Below are positions 8,804 to 17,316 of a stretch of DNA of 64,000 nucleotides, one piece after another (position 1 is the stretch's first letter; every line of letters begins with the position of its first letter). The position numbers were made by a program, and so were the translations under genes. A model generated the notes under the pieces. It saw only the letters and a list, made by a program, of their open reading frames with translations. It ran no database searches and was not told the DNA's origin. Source of the stretch: [Mycobacterium] nativiensis (GTDB lineage: Bacteria; Actinomycetota; Actinomycetes; Mycobacteriales; Mycobacteriaceae); contig NZ_CP083986.1 of NCBI RefSeq assembly GCF_020172685.1, forward strand, positions 258,070-322,069. The letters are read 5' to 3'.

Positions 8804-10090
8804 ATGGTCAGTCATCGTCTTCATCGGCGTCGGCCCAGCAGCAGGCATCTGATCGGCGTCGGAGCCGCCGCCGGCGTCTTCCTGGCAGCGGGACTGGCGC
8901 AGACGACCGCCCCGGCCGCACATGCCGATCTGTGGGATTTCTTCGACCCGATGGTCAATGCGTTCGACGCCGGCACGGGCTTCGACCCGTTCGCCGTCCT
9001 CGCCGGCTTCGACCCGGGCAGCGCGGATGCGGGTTCGCTCGACTTCGGGCAGTCGATCAACGATGCGCTGCAGGAGTGGCTCGCCAGCGAGTCCGGCATG
9101 CAGATGGCCGCGATGGTCAACGAGCCGTTTGTCTACCTGTTCGGACGCGACCTGATCGGCAACGGCATCGATGACTTCACCGACGCCAACACCTCGCTGC
9201 TGGGCAGCAGCGGTGCATTCGGCGACCTCGGCGACGGTGGCTTCCTGTTCGGCAACGGCGGCGCGGGAGCAGACGGTGTCGCCGGCGTGAACGGCGGCAC
9301 CGGTTGGGCCGGCGGCTCGGCCGGCATGTTCGGCGATGGCGGCGACGGCGGCGCTGGTGCGGCGGGAGCGGCAGGCGGCGCCGGCGGTAACGGCGGCAGC
9401 ACGTTCGGCAACGGCGGAAACGGCGGCGACGGAGGTGCGAGCGTGAGCGCCACGGTGGCCGGCGGTGATGGCGGCGCGGGCGGCAACGCCGGGTCGTGGT
9501 ACGGCAACGGTGGCAACGGAGGTGACGGCGGCGCCGGTCTGCTGGGTGCCCAAGGAGTGGCCGGCGGTGCCGGTGGGGCCGCCGGCAACGGTGGGCACGG
9601 CGGCAATGGTGCATCTTTGGGGACCGGCAACGGCGGTAACGGCGGCACTGGCGGCAAGGGCGGCGACGGCGCCCCGGTGAGCGGCAGCGGTAGCGGTGGT
9701 GGCGGTGGTGGAAACGGCACCGGTGGCGGTGGCACCGGTGGCGGTGGAACCGGCAGCGGCGGTGCCAATACCGCAGGCGGCAACGGTGGCCGAGGTGGTG
9801 CGGGCGGCAGCGCCGCACTGGTGTCCGGGAACGGCGGCAATGGCGGCGACGGCGGTAACGGTGGCTTTGCTGGGGTCAGAGGCCCCGACAGTTCGGGCGG
9901 TCAAGGCGGCGCCGGTGGTCAGGGCGGTGCCGGCAGCATGAGCGGTACCGCCGGCGAGGCCGGCAGCGCCGGGAACACTCCCGGCAGCCATGCCGGTGGT
10001 GGCGGTGGTGGCAACTGCAGCGGTGGGCCCGGCGTCGGCGGTCCCGGCGGCCCCGGCAGCGGCACTGGCGGCGGCAACGACTGTGGCTAG
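8804..10090 (+). CDS. Exported PGRS-repeat glycine-rich protein without a PE domain
   Basis: A 428-residue protein. Residues 1-42 form a signal peptide: a basic stretch [12 protein letters not shown], a hydrophobic core and a cleavage site after AHA. Residues 43-130 form a short non-repetitive domain starting [19 protein letters not shown]. From about 140 to the end the protein consists of GGxGG repeats ([19 protein letters not shown]) like the PGRS region of PE_PGRS proteins. No PE domain or YxxxD/E motif is present, so export is probably Sec-dependent rather than ESX-5. A strong GGAGGT lies 8 bp before the ATG. The repeat tract is prone to length variation. Function unknown. Confidence 0.85.
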   Translation: MVSHRLHRRRPSSRHLIGVGAAAGVFLAAGLAQTTAPAAHADLWDFFDPMVNAFDAGTGFDPFAVLAGFDPGSADAGSLDFGQSINDALQEWLASESGMQMAAMVNEPFVYLFGRDLIGNGIDDFTDANTSLLGSSGAFGDLGDGGFLFGNGGAGADGVAGVNGGTGWAGGSAGMFGDGGDGGAGAAGAAGGAGGNGGSTFGNGGNGGDGGASVSATVAGGDGGAGGNAGSWYGNGGNGGDGGAGLLGAQGVAGGAGGAAGNGGHGGNGASLGTGNGGNGGTGGKGGDGAPVSGSGSGGGGGGNGTGGGGTGGGGTGSGGANTAGGNGGRGGAGGSAALVSGNGGNGGDGGNGGFAGVRGPDSSGGQGGAGGQGGAGSMSGTAGEAGSAGNTPGSHAGGGGGGNCSGGPGVGGPGGPGSGTGGGNDCG

Positions 10091-10289
10091 GCGTGATGCT
10101 CGTAGTGAGTGAATCAGCCCGGGAATACGGTCGATCTGCGTGCCTTCTGCCTGCTTGCGGCCAGTGGTCTTCGTCGTCGGGGAGGCGTCGGGCGGGTTCG
10201 TCGAGGTCCATGGTGTCGTAGCTGTGGTGGATGCCGTCGAGGGCTTCGTCGTAGCCGAGTGGGCTTGACCCCGTTTGGTGGACACAGGG

Positions 10290-10507
10290 TCAGGCGGCTT
10301 GTGCCGTCTGAGTGTTCTGGTTCTCGTATTCGACCGGGGGATCATTCCGATGGCCGAGTGGCGTCGGCGTCGATTTTGTAGATCCGCTCGATCCAGTCAC
10401 CGACGGCGAACTTAGCGGTGGCCTTGGTGGGCCACAAGTAGCGGTCGTAGAACTCGGCTTTCAGTGTCGCCCAGAATGATTCCAGCGTCGGTGCTGGCGC
10501 ACCATGC
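10290..10507 (-). pseudogene. IS3-family transposase (orfB) C-terminal remnant
   Basis: Read on the minus strand the DNA encodes LESFWATLKAEFYDRYLWP, then a one-base frame shift around 10375, then RRRRHSAIGMIPPVEYEN and a stop at 10292-10290. This is the conserved end of IS3-family DDE transposases. The upstream two thirds are missing. Beyond the stop the sequence GACCCCGTTTGGTGGACAC looks like the terminal region of such an element. It marks an old insertion between the PGRS gene and the heat-shock locus. The DNA between 10091 and 10289 contains no gene I can support. Confidence 0.8.
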
Positions 10508-10520
10508 ATCTCACCTCCTC

Positions 10521-10916
10521 CTATTCATGAGGGCCCGTGGTGTTTGTGTGTGCAGTGGCGTTCGAATCGGTTCGGGTGCGAGCGTGCGGCGGGGTGTCGC
10601 CGGCGGCCGATCGTAGTCCGGTGTTGATGTCTTCCAGGTCCAGGATGCGGCCGATGCCGGCGATGTTGACCCCAGCCGCGACGAGGGTGACGATGCGTTC
10701 GATGCGGGCCAGATCATCGGCGCTGTAGCGGCGGGTGCCGCCCTCGGTGCGCGCCGGGGACAGCAGACCGTGGCGCTCCCACAGCCGCAGCGATTGTGTT
10801 GGGGCGCCGGATAATTCCGCAGCGATCGTGATCCCGTACACCCCGTGGTGGCGTGCGGGTATCCGGGTGCCGGGCGCCGGGTCTGGCAGGGACGGGCCCT
10901 GATTGGTCATCGTCAC
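10521..10916 (-). CDS. MerR-family regulator, HspR-like
   Basis: A 131-residue DNA-binding protein. A MerR-type winged helix occupies residues 28-95: YGITIAAELSGAPTQSLRLW, then the recognition part ERHGLLSPARTEGGTRRYS and the effector-side helix GVNIAGIGRIL. It most resembles the heat-shock repressor HspR. The C-terminal 30 residues are Thr/Ala/His-rich and probably disordered. It is divergent from the Hsp20 gene, and the 129-bp intergenic region contains a CIRCE-like palindrome, so it is likely to regulate hsp20 and itself. Its own targets cannot be proved from sequence. Confidence 0.85.
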   Translation of the reverse strand: MTMTNQGPSLPDPAPGTRIPARHHGVYGITIAAELSGAPTQSLRLWERHGLLSPARTEGGTRRYSADDLARIERIVTLVAAGVNIAGIGRILDLEDINTGLRSAAGDTPPHARTRTDSNATAHTNTTGPHE

Positions 10917-10935
10917 AACTTTTCTCGTTGGCCTA

Positions 10936-10962
10936 CTTGCACTCGGCGGCGTCGAGTGCTAT
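10936..10962. promoter_or_regulatory. CIRCE-like heat-shock operator
   Basis: CTTGCACTC-N9-GAGTGCTAT matches the HrcA operator CIRCE (TTAGCACTC-N9-GAGTGCTAA) at 15 of 18 arm positions with the correct 9-bp spacer. It lies between the divergent HspR-like gene and hsp20, about 85 bp before the hsp20 start. HspR itself uses a different element (CTTGAGT-N7-ACTCAAG), so this site suggests HrcA control. Confidence 0.75.
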
Positions 10963-11045
10963 ACAAACCTATACCAACTGACACAGATAATCCAGTTGGG
11001 AACGCATAGATGGCACAAGGGAAAGGATTGATGGAGGTGGCCACG

Positions 11046-11534
11046 ATGCTGATGCGTACCGACCCGTTCCGGGAGCTGGACCGTTTCGCCCAGCAGGTGC
11101 TGGGGACCGCGGCACGCCCGGCGGGAATGCTCATGGATGCCTGGCGTGATGGGGATGAGTTCCACGTGGAGTTCGATCTGCCGGGTATCGCCGCGGATTC
11201 ACTGGATCTGGATATCGAGAACAACGTAGTGACGGTGCGCGCCGAACGCGCACCGCTGGATCCCGGCCGCGAGATGCTGGCCAGTGAGCGGCCCCGCGGG
11301 GTGTTCTCCCGCCAGCTGGTGCTGGGCAACAACCTGGACACCGGCCGGATCACCGCGGACTACCACGACGGAGTCCTGCGGCTGGTGATCCCGGTGGCCG
11401 AGAAGGCCAAGCCCCGCAAGATCACCGTGGGCCGACCCGACGCTGCCAAGGCGATCGACGAAACCAAGGTGATCACCGAAGAGGGCGACCCGGTGCGTGG
11501 CGGTAGTGCGGTTAAGGAGCCGGTCAGCGCCTGA
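11046..11534 (+). CDS. hsp18: Hsp20/alpha-crystallin chaperone, 18-kDa antigen type
   Basis: A 162-residue small heat-shock protein. The N-terminus [20 protein letters not shown] and the alpha-crystallin domain ([47 protein letters not shown]) closely match the M. leprae 18-kDa antigen. ATP-independent holdase chaperones of this kind form large oligomers. I chose the ATG at 11046 because GGAGGT ends 7 bp before it and it matches the family start; an ATG at 11010 is also in frame. The C-terminal 30 residues are a variable tail. Likely heat-inducible through the CIRCE-like operator and the divergent MerR protein. Confidence 0.93.
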   Translation: MLMRTDPFRELDRFAQQVLGTAARPAGMLMDAWRDGDEFHVEFDLPGIAADSLDLDIENNVVTVRAERAPLDPGREMLASERPRGVFSRQLVLGNNLDTGRITADYHDGVLRLVIPVAEKAKPRKITVGRPDAAKAIDETKVITEEGDPVRGGSAVKEPVSA

Positions 11535-11903
11535 CCCGGGCCTGGGCACCCTGCGGCGGTGACGCGCCTGGCCACTACGCGCCCCGGGGCGCTGGTACGG
11601 CCGGTTATCTCCAAAGCCCGAATCGACGGCGCGCCCGCGTCCCACCGGTGTGGTGACTGGTGATCGACACGCGTGGCAGGCACCGGTCGTCTTGTCCCCG
11701 CCCGGCGCGCCGGCCAGGTCCGTCACCCCCGCAGGGTGTCTCCGGGGGACCGGGTTGCTTCTCCCTCGCCAGCTCGGTCCCCCGGCCCCGGTCACCGCGA
11801 TGTCCTGACCGGATTCCCGCGGCCGCAGCGACGTACGTGTCCCAGAGGCTGCATCCCCAAACTTGCATGGTCGGCCCTGCTGACAGCACAAAGGAGGTGA
11901 GCA
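11535..11903. other. Gene-free region between hsp20 and a small gene
   Basis: GC-rich DNA of 369 bp with no credible coding sequence; the open frames lack ribosome binding sites and recognisable domains. A well-formed ribosome binding site AAAGGAGGTGAGCA ends at 11903 and belongs to the next gene. A promoter for that gene is presumably here but no convincing -10/-35 pair was found. Confidence 0.5.
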
Positions 11904-12224
11904 ATGACGCAGAGCACCGTGATGGCGGCACCGCCAAGCCCCGCCGGGCCGGAGGTACTGGTCACGTCCCTGGTTGTGGATGACCCCACGGGGGTGATAG
12001 CGCTGATCGCCGAAGTCGACGCTATCTTCTGCGCCGCCGAGGCTCCCCTGTGTCAGCGGCCGGCACCACCAGCGGTCGGGTGCGCCTTCCGTGGGCCCCG
12101 ACATGCTGGTCGGCCTCACCATCGCGCATCGCCGCGACTGCACAGTGAACCGGTACAGCGGGTCGACCCGATGCAACGCAGCCCTCCGACGGTCAGGTCA
12201 GGTGCCGACACCACAATCCGATGA
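11904..12224 (+). CDS. Small hypothetical protein, C-terminal part uncertain
   Basis: The start is well supported by AAAGGAGGT seven bases ahead of the ATG. The first 60 residues look protein-like (LVTSLVVDDPTGVIALIAEVDAIFCAAEAP). The second half is basic, Arg/His/Pro-rich and ends RSPPTVRSG. No domain recognised. The composition change after about residue 60 could mean a natural short mycobacterial protein or a frameshifted end. No operon partner is evident. Confidence 0.45.
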   Translation: MTQSTVMAAPPSPAGPEVLVTSLVVDDPTGVIALIAEVDAIFCAAEAPLCQRPAPPAVGCAFRGPRHAGRPHHRASPRLHSEPVQRVDPMQRSPPTVRSGADTTIR

Positions 12225-12584
12225 CAGCATGACCAGCAGGATGAAAGCGAGGTGATGGCATCACCTACCCAACGGCCGGGCCGGCCCGCCTCGAGGGCCA
12301 CACCCTGGGCGTCGTCCCCACCCACACACCGGAAGAGCCGGACACGCCAACGCCCAACCGAGGCAACACTTCCCCTGGGGCGGTCGGCCCGCCATTGACT
12401 AGAACTCACCCCGACGATTAGGGGTCAGTGTTCACGCGAACACCGAGGGCTTGCTGCGCTCAAACAAGCCAGAAGTGTCACCACAAAACGCCCCGATTGT
12501 GTCACCGATGTCCTGACACAGAACCGTCACCGATGTCCTGAGACATCACACCGGCCCGACTCGATCCCGTAAAAGAAGTCGAGG
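12225..12584. other. Gene-poor region with palindrome and repeats
   Basis: No gene is supported. It holds the palindrome GTGTTC-ACGC-GAACAC at 12428-12443 and a 16-bp direct repeat described separately. The composition and repeats look like debris of former insertion sequences. Confidence 0.45.
12501..12541. repeat. Direct repeat GTCACCGATGTCCTGA x2
   Basis: The 16-mer occurs at 12501-12516 and again at 12526-12541, a 25-bp period, followed by GACATCACACC. Motifs of this kind are common at the ends of mycobacterial insertion sequences, so this may be a terminal remnant. No transposase gene is attached. Confidence 0.5.
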
Positions 12585-13124
12585 CTACCCGCTCGGGGCG
12601 GCCCGGTCGATGATGGTGGCGGTCGCGAGGCCGAGCATTCCGGCCACCAGGCCGAAGCCCAGGTGGAACAGGGCTTTGTCGCCGATGCCCACCATCGCGA
12701 AGTGGTAGCTGCCGATGAGCGCCGTCGCGATCGGAATAACAAGCGCTACAAGGTGAATCGGAGCCGCGGCCAGCGCAACGAGCCACCGGCGGGACCGTAC
12801 CGCGGGGCTGGTGGTCAGCAGGTAGAGCAACGCCGCGGCACCCAGGTAGCGAGCGCTGGCCCAAGGCCCTGGTCCGGACTGCATCAGCACGGTCGCTGCG
12901 GTCGAAGCCGCCCCCACCGCGAGCACCGTCTGCGGTCTGCGTGCGGTGAGCGCAACCGCCACCAGCAGTGTCAGCCAGACCAGGCCGCGGTGCCCGGGCA
13001 GTCCTAGCGGCATCCGGACATCAGCGGATATGGCGATCACGGCGGCCGCGGCGGCCGGAAAGACGACTTCACGGGCCAACGCCAGGCCGGTTGAGTTGCG
13101 GGCTGCCCACGGCAGTACGGTCAT
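12585..13124 (-). CDS. Hypothetical multi-pass membrane protein
   Basis: A 179-residue protein with about five hydrophobic segments, including VVFPAAAAAVIAISADV, GLVWLTLLVAVALTA, YLGAAALLYLLTTS, WLVALAAAPIHLVALVIPIA and LGFGLVAGMLGLATATII, separated by short Arg-rich loops. The order resembles the N-terminal membrane part of actinobacterial sensor kinases, but no kinase domain follows. No family recognised. It is transcribed away from the downstream lipoprotein gene. Confidence 0.65.
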   Translation of the reverse strand: MTVLPWAARNSTGLALAREVVFPAAAAAVIAISADVRMPLGLPGHRGLVWLTLLVAVALTARRPQTVLAVGAASTAATVLMQSGPGPWASARYLGAAALLYLLTTSPAVRSRRWLVALAAAPIHLVALVIPIATALIGSYHFAMVGIGDKALFHLGFGLVAGMLGLATATIIDRAAPSG

Positions 13125-13229
13125 CGCCTCAAGGTAGGCCCGACGGCCTTACTGCACAACCTCAACTGCGGTCGAGATTGGGGCTTGTAGGGCTTGAATA
13201 CGCATTGATCCCTGCATACGGTCAAGCGC

Positions 13230-13667
13230 ATGCGGTCAACTGCCGGACGTCTGCTCCTGCTAGGTATGGCGGCTCTACTCGTCGGTCCGGGAGTCGGCGG
13301 GTGTGTCACCGATTCCGACCTAGCGGGGTATCACCTGGTCGTTCGGCAGGACGGCCGCGTCTTGGACACCTTCGATCTGCCGCGGCTGCGCGACCTGCCG
13401 CAGATCGAGATTGCGACACCGCAGTCGCGCGGCAACCAGGTGCAGCGGGGCCCGGAACTGCGTTCGGTCCTTACCGCCGCCGGGGCCGCCGACGTCAACC
13501 GCATTCGCGTCCAGGGAAGCGACCCGGCGCAGACGCTGACGGCCGCCGAACTCGCCGACCGGGTGGTGTTGAGCTTCACCAAGCGCGACACGGTCAAGTT
13601 GGCCGGCGTCGACTTGGACCGTGAGCGGTGGGTGCGCGACGTCACCGAGGTGGTCGTCAACCCATGA
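13230..13667 (+). CDS. Putative lipoprotein with sulfite-oxidase-like (Moco-binding) fold fragment
   Basis: A 145-residue protein. Residues 1-25 are a lipoprotein signal (RLLLLGMAALLVGPGVGGC) with Cys25 as the likely lipidation site. The rest, DLAGYHLVVRQDGRVLDTFD and ATPQSRGNQVQRGPELRSVL, resembles small proteins related to the oxidoreductase molybdopterin-binding fold, without clear cofactor residues; this assignment is tentative. Its stop overlaps the ATG of the next gene (ATGA), so the two are cotranscribed. Confidence 0.65.
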   Translation: MRSTAGRLLLLGMAALLVGPGVGGCVTDSDLAGYHLVVRQDGRVLDTFDLPRLRDLPQIEIATPQSRGNQVQRGPELRSVLTAAGAADVNRIRVQGSDPAQTLTAAELADRVVLSFTKRDTVKLAGVDLDRERWVRDVTEVVVNP

Positions 13668-14440
13668 CGGTTTTTGCCGGCGTCGACCTGTTGATCGGTA
13701 TCGATGACACCGACGACCAATTCAGTCCCGGCACAGGCCGGCGTGCCCGGGCGTTGCTGCGCGAGCTGGCGGTCGCAGGGTTGGGTAGCGAGGCCGGGGC
13801 CACCCGCCATCAACTTCTCGTCGACGATCGCATCCCCTATACCTCGCACAATTCCAGTGCTTGCCTGGCCTGGCGGAGTCCCGGCGGGGATCCGTACGCG
13901 GTGCGCGGCGAAATCATCGAGTACGTCGCCCGGTTCCTGGAACGGGTCTGTCCGCCGGCCGCCGATCCCGGGCTCGCGGTGGCGGTCCCTGCGGACGTGA
14001 GCGATGTCCCGGCGCTGGTGGACTTCGGCCGGCGGGCCAAGCGAGAAGTGCTGCAGCGTGCCCAGGCTCGCAGGCTTGCTGCTGAGCTCGACGTGCATCT
14101 GTCCGGGCACGGTGGCACCCACGACGGGGTGCTGGGAGCGCTGGCGGCGGTCGGCCTGCAGCTCTCCGGTGACGATGGGCTGTTCATCACCCTGCCCGGC
14201 CTGGGAAATCTTCCCTACGAAGCCACCGTCGACGACCTGCTGGCGACGGTGCCGATCGACGATGTCCGTGACGCCGGCAACGGCCGGCCCGCGCCAGGGG
14301 AACTGATCGAGTTGGGCGACTGGGTCCGTCCGGTGCTGTTGAACGGGCGTGCCGTCCTGCTGCTGGATCCGCCCCGGGAGGACCCGAATGGGCGTCGTCG
14401 CTGGCGGACCGCACCGCGGGCGGTGGTCAAGAAGCATTGA
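13664..14440 (+). CDS. GIDDTD-motif protein, TiaS N-domain-like
   Basis: A 258-residue protein that begins LLIGIDDTDDQFSPGTG, matching the GIDDTD motif of archaeal TiaS (tRNA-Ile2 agmatidine synthetase), where the Asp residues sit in the kinase-like catalytic domain. The later TiaS domains are absent. Residues around 148-160 (SGHGGTHDGVLGALAAVGL) are also conserved-looking. Translationally coupled to the upstream lipoprotein. Bacterial members have no established function that I know of, so the biochemical role is left open. Confidence 0.7.
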   Translation: MTVFAGVDLLIGIDDTDDQFSPGTGRRARALLRELAVAGLGSEAGATRHQLLVDDRIPYTSHNSSACLAWRSPGGDPYAVRGEIIEYVARFLERVCPPAADPGLAVAVPADVSDVPALVDFGRRAKREVLQRAQARRLAAELDVHLSGHGGTHDGVLGALAAVGLQLSGDDGLFITLPGLGNLPYEATVDDLLATVPIDDVRDAGNGRPAPGELIELGDWVRPVLLNGRAVLLLDPPREDPNGRRRWRTAPRAVVKKH

Positions 14441-14543
14441 GTTGTATCCGCAGCTACGGGAATAACAGCGTTTATCGTGTGTATATCGTGACTTACAAGG
14501 CATTATTACTCCGCAGGCAAGGTTGCCGGAAGGGGTTCCCGTC

Positions 14544-14843
14544 ATGGTTCTGCACCTCGTTCCCGAGGGTTTGGCCGCCACGAGCGCGGCGGTAGAGACG
14601 ATCGCCGCAGCACTGGCGGCCGCCCATGCGGCTGCGGTCCCGGTGATCACCGCGGTGGCGCCACCAGCTGTTGATCCGGTGTCACTGCAAGCGGCGGCGG
14701 AACTCGGCATCCAGGGCGGCCAACATGCGGCCGTCGCCGCGCGAGGCACCGAGGTGCTGGGCTGGGCCGGGGTCGGGGTAGCCCAAGCAGGTGTGAACTA
14801 CCAGGCCGCTGACACGCTGGCCGCGTCGGCGTTCCCGCGGTAG
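14544..14843 (+). CDS. PE protein, ESX-3 type (PE5-like paralogue)
   Basis: A 99-residue PE-domain protein starting [18 protein letters not shown], close to PE5 of the ESX-3 locus at 25932. The C-terminal YxxxD export signal is YQAAD. PE proteins pair with a PPE partner, here the next gene 10 bp downstream. The ATG at 14544 was chosen because it gives the conserved PE start; an ATG at 14523 would add seven unusual residues. The upstream 100 bp are AT-rich and likely hold the promoter. No IdeR or Zur box was seen there. Confidence 0.93.
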   Translation: MVLHLVPEGLAATSAAVETIAAALAAAHAAAVPVITAVAPPAVDPVSLQAAAELGIQGGQHAAVAARGTEVLGWAGVGVAQAGVNYQAADTLAASAFPR

Positions 14844-14853
14844 CGGTTCGCTG

Positions 14854-16422
14854 ATGTCGGCCCCCGCCGCCTGGATGGCGGCCCCGCCTGAGGTGCACTC
14901 GGCCATGCTGAGCACCGGGCCGGGGCCCGGGCCGCTGCTGGCGGTATCGGCGGCTTGGGCATCGCTGAGCGGTGCCTACGTCAGTGCGGCAACCGAACTC
15001 ACCGCTGTGCTGGCAGATGCCCAGGGTGTGTGGGCCGGCCCGGCGGCCGAGGCTTACGCCGCCGCGCATCTGCCCTACCTGGCCTGGCTGCAGTTGGCCG
15101 GCACGCTCAGCGCCCGAACTGCAGCCCAGCATGAGGTGATCGCGGCGGCCTACAGCGGCGCGTTGGCGGCGATGCCGACCTTGGCCGAATTGGCCGCCAA
15201 CCACGCCACCCACTCCGTGTTGGTGGCAACCAACTTCTTCGGGGTCAACACCGTGCCCATCGCGGTCAACGAGGCGGATTACGCCCGGATGTGGGCCCAG
15301 GCCGCCTCCGTCATGGGCGCTTACCAGGCCACCACCGAGACCGCCCGCAGTCTGGGGCATTCCAGTGGCAGTGCTCAGGCAGGCGTTGCGGCCGGCGGCG
15401 GCGGGGGCGGTGGTGGCGGCGGGGACGGATCCTTCGACCTGCCGACACCTGCGGAGATCTGGCAAATGCTGTTCGGGTCGGACGGCCAGCAGGTGCCCGG
15501 CCAGGGCCAGCCGAAATGGAGCCCGGCGGAGTTCCTGCAGAACCTGTCCAATCTCGCCAACGGCAACGACAAGGCGCTGGCTTGGTTGCAGCAGAACTTC
15601 CAGGGCCTGCTGGACCCGGCCCGACTACCGGAACTCATGAGCTACTTCATCGCCTGGCAGACGTTTCGTGCCGTCAACTGGACGTTGCGTAGTCTGCGCT
15701 TTCTGGCGCAGCTGTCCCCGCTGTTGGCGGCGGTGGGGCTGAGCCTGGCGATCGGCGGCCTGGCGGCTGTGGCACCCGGGGCCGGCCTGGCCGGACTGGC
15801 CGGGTTGGCCGGTATCCCCGGATCGGCCGGTATCGCGCCGCCTCCGGTGATCCCGGCGCCCGCAGCAATGGCGCCGGTGATCCCCGGTGGTGTGACGCCG
15901 TCTGCCCCGGCCCCGGTCGCCGTCCCCGGGTCAGCAGCGCCACCGGCTCCGGCGACGTTGCTGCCCGCACCGGCTGCGTCCGCGGGCGCACCACCGCCGC
16001 CCGCGGCGCCGCCTCTGATCGGCACCGAGGGCACGTTCCACGCCTATCTGGTGGGCTGGTTGCCCTCGTCGCAGGGCGCTGTCGGGACCTCCGCGACCAA
16101 GGCGGCCCGCCCCGCCGCCGGAGTTGTGGTTGCAACCGCACCGGCCGAGCCGATGCGGGGAACGCCGCGGCACAGCGGACGTCGGCGCGGAACGTTGATC
16201 GACCCCGGTTACCGGTATGAGTACCTCGACGAGCACGACCCGGGTGCCGCAGTCCGGATCCGGCAGAGTGTGGCGGGGTTCGCGGGGACCCTCGGCAAGA
16301 CCGGGGTGGCGCGCGCCGCCGGTATGGCGGCGCTGTCCGGTGACGAATTCGGTGGGGGACCGACAATGCCGATGCTGCCGGACTCCTGGGGCAACGCTCC
16401 CCCCCCCGCTGATCTGAACTAG
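14854..16422 (+). CDS. PPE protein, PPE4-like paralogue
   Basis: A 522-residue PPE protein. The N-terminal 180 residues are the PPE domain: [40 protein letters not shown] (WxG-type turn) and [21 protein letters not shown] poly-Gly linker follows, then a hydrophobic region and a Pro/Ala-rich stretch. The C-terminus has [17 protein letters not shown], the same ending as PPE4 at 26240. It is therefore a diverged copy of the ESX-3 PPE. The EspG3 chaperone encoded at 28365 is the likely partner, since this cassette has no espG of its own. Confidence 0.92.
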   Translation: MSAPAAWMAAPPEVHSAMLSTGPGPGPLLAVSAAWASLSGAYVSAATELTAVLADAQGVWAGPAAEAYAAAHLPYLAWLQLAGTLSARTAAQHEVIAAAYSGALAAMPTLAELAANHATHSVLVATNFFGVNTVPIAVNEADYARMWAQAASVMGAYQATTETARSLGHSSGSAQAGVAAGGGGGGGGGGDGSFDLPTPAEIWQMLFGSDGQQVPGQGQPKWSPAEFLQNLSNLANGNDKALAWLQQNFQGLLDPARLPELMSYFIAWQTFRAVNWTLRSLRFLAQLSPLLAAVGLSLAIGGLAAVAPGAGLAGLAGLAGIPGSAGIAPPPVIPAPAAMAPVIPGGVTPSAPAPVAVPGSAAPPAPATLLPAPAASAGAPPPPAAPPLIGTEGTFHAYLVGWLPSSQGAVGTSATKAARPAAGVVVATAPAEPMRGTPRHSGRRRGTLIDPGYRYEYLDEHDPGAAVRIRQSVAGFAGTLGKTGVARAAGMAALSGDEFGGGPTMPMLPDSWGNAPPPADLN

Positions 16423-16642
16423 GTGCCGCAGTCGCGGAAGGAGGCCCTGTTAAAAGAACGCAGATCCTGTTAAATTCCGTATGATTGAGCCTCAGTTATT
16501 GACGTGCCTGTCTCTCCCGGGCGTAGCGTCTGAGAGTGCCGCAGCGGCCCTAGGGCGAGGCGTGACCACGGGCCGCGCGTAGCCGGGGAACCCGACCGGC
16601 TCGGCCCGCGACTATTGGGTAGTCGGAGAAAGGAGTGCGGGG
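16423..16642 (+). promoter_or_regulatory. Intergenic region before extra esxGH pair
   Basis: A 220-bp gap separates the PPE gene from esxG here, against 22 bp in the main locus. It contains a possible -10 TATGAT at 16480-16485, a TTGACG at about 16500 and a small hairpin GACTA-TTGGG-TAGTC at 16609-16623. The last 18 bases (GGAGAAAGGAGTGCGGGG) are identical to those preceding the other esxG. An independent promoter for the extra esxGH pair is plausible but unproven. Confidence 0.4.
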
Positions 16643-16936
16643 ATGAGTTTGTTGGATGCGCATATTCCGCAGTTGGTGGCCTCTGAGTCGGCGTTTGGGG
16701 CCAAGGCTGCGTTGATGCGGTCGACGATGGCGCAGGCGGAGCAGGCGGCGTTGTCGGCGCAGGCGTTTCATTTGGGTGAGGCGGCGGCGGCGTTTCAGGG
16801 GTCGCATGCGCGGTTTGTGGCGTTGGCGGCGCGGGTGAATGCGTTGCTGGATATGGCGCAGGTGAATCTGGCGGATGCCGGTTCGACGTATGTGGCGGCC
16901 GATGCGGCTGCTGCTTCCGGGTACACCGGGGTTTAG
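16643..16936 (+). CDS. esxG: EsxG-like WXG100 protein, extra copy
   Basis: A 97-residue protein ([19 protein letters not shown]...) that differs from the ESX-3 EsxG at 27720 by a single residue (Ser for Ala in LSAQAF). It forms a 1:1 helical-hairpin dimer with EsxH and carries the C-terminal YVAAD secretion signal. At DNA level the first 235 bp differ from the other copy at only three bases, the last 60 bp at about ten, mostly silent. Codon use is T-rich at third positions compared with neighbours. Ribosome binding site AAAGGAG. Confidence 0.95.
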   Translation: MSLLDAHIPQLVASESAFGAKAALMRSTMAQAEQAALSAQAFHLGEAAAAFQGSHARFVALAARVNALLDMAQVNLADAGSTYVAADAAAASGYTGV

Positions 16937-16950
16937 GGAGGGTTTGTCTG

Positions 16951-17238
16951 ATGTCGCAGATTATGTACAACTACCCGGCGATGTTGGCCCATGCGGCTGA
17001 GATGAATGGGTATGCGGGCACGTTGCAGGCCGTGGGTGCTGATATTGCCAGTGAGCAGGCGGCGTTGTCGGCGGCGTGGCAGGGCGATACGGGGATGACG
17101 TATCAGGCGTGGCAGGTGCAGTGGAATCAGGCGATGGAGGAGTTGGTTCGGGTGTATCACTCGATGGCTGCCACGCATGAGGCCAACACGATGATGATGA
17201 ACGCTCGCGACACCGCCGAAGCCGCCAAGTGGGGCTAG
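16951..17238 (+). CDS. esxH: EsxH-like WXG100 protein, extra copy
   Basis: A 95-residue protein ([20 protein letters not shown]...) with the WQG turn in [13 protein letters not shown]. It differs from EsxH at 28044 by two residues and about six bases over 288. EsxG-EsxH is the ESX-3 substrate pair needed for iron and zinc homeostasis and, in pathogens, modulation of host ESCRT. The 14-bp spacer to esxG is unrelated to the 30-bp spacer in the other copy. Confidence 0.95.
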   Translation: MSQIMYNYPAMLAHAAEMNGYAGTLQAVGADIASEQAALSAAWQGDTGMTYQAWQVQWNQAMEELVRVYHSMAATHEANTMMMNARDTAEAAKWG

Positions 17239-17316
17239 AAGCACGACAGATTCGGCGCAGTCCACAGCGGTCCTTCGACGATTCCACCCCGCCTACTCCG
17301 GCGTAGGGTCACTGGA

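Noticed and set aside
9240..10080. Regular repeats taken as a possible CRISPR array
   Set aside because: They are short in-frame Gly-Gly-X codon repeats of a PGRS protein, without spacers of equal length or cas genes.
8729..10345. Ala/Thr-rich 538-codon frame opposite the PGRS protein
   Set aside because: It is the complement of the GGxGG repeats, which always yield such a frame.
12428..12443. Palindrome GTGTTC-ACGC-GAACAC as an SOS (LexA) box
   Set aside because: The mycobacterial LexA consensus is TCGAAC-N4-GTTCGA; here the half-sites point the other way and no gene follows closely.
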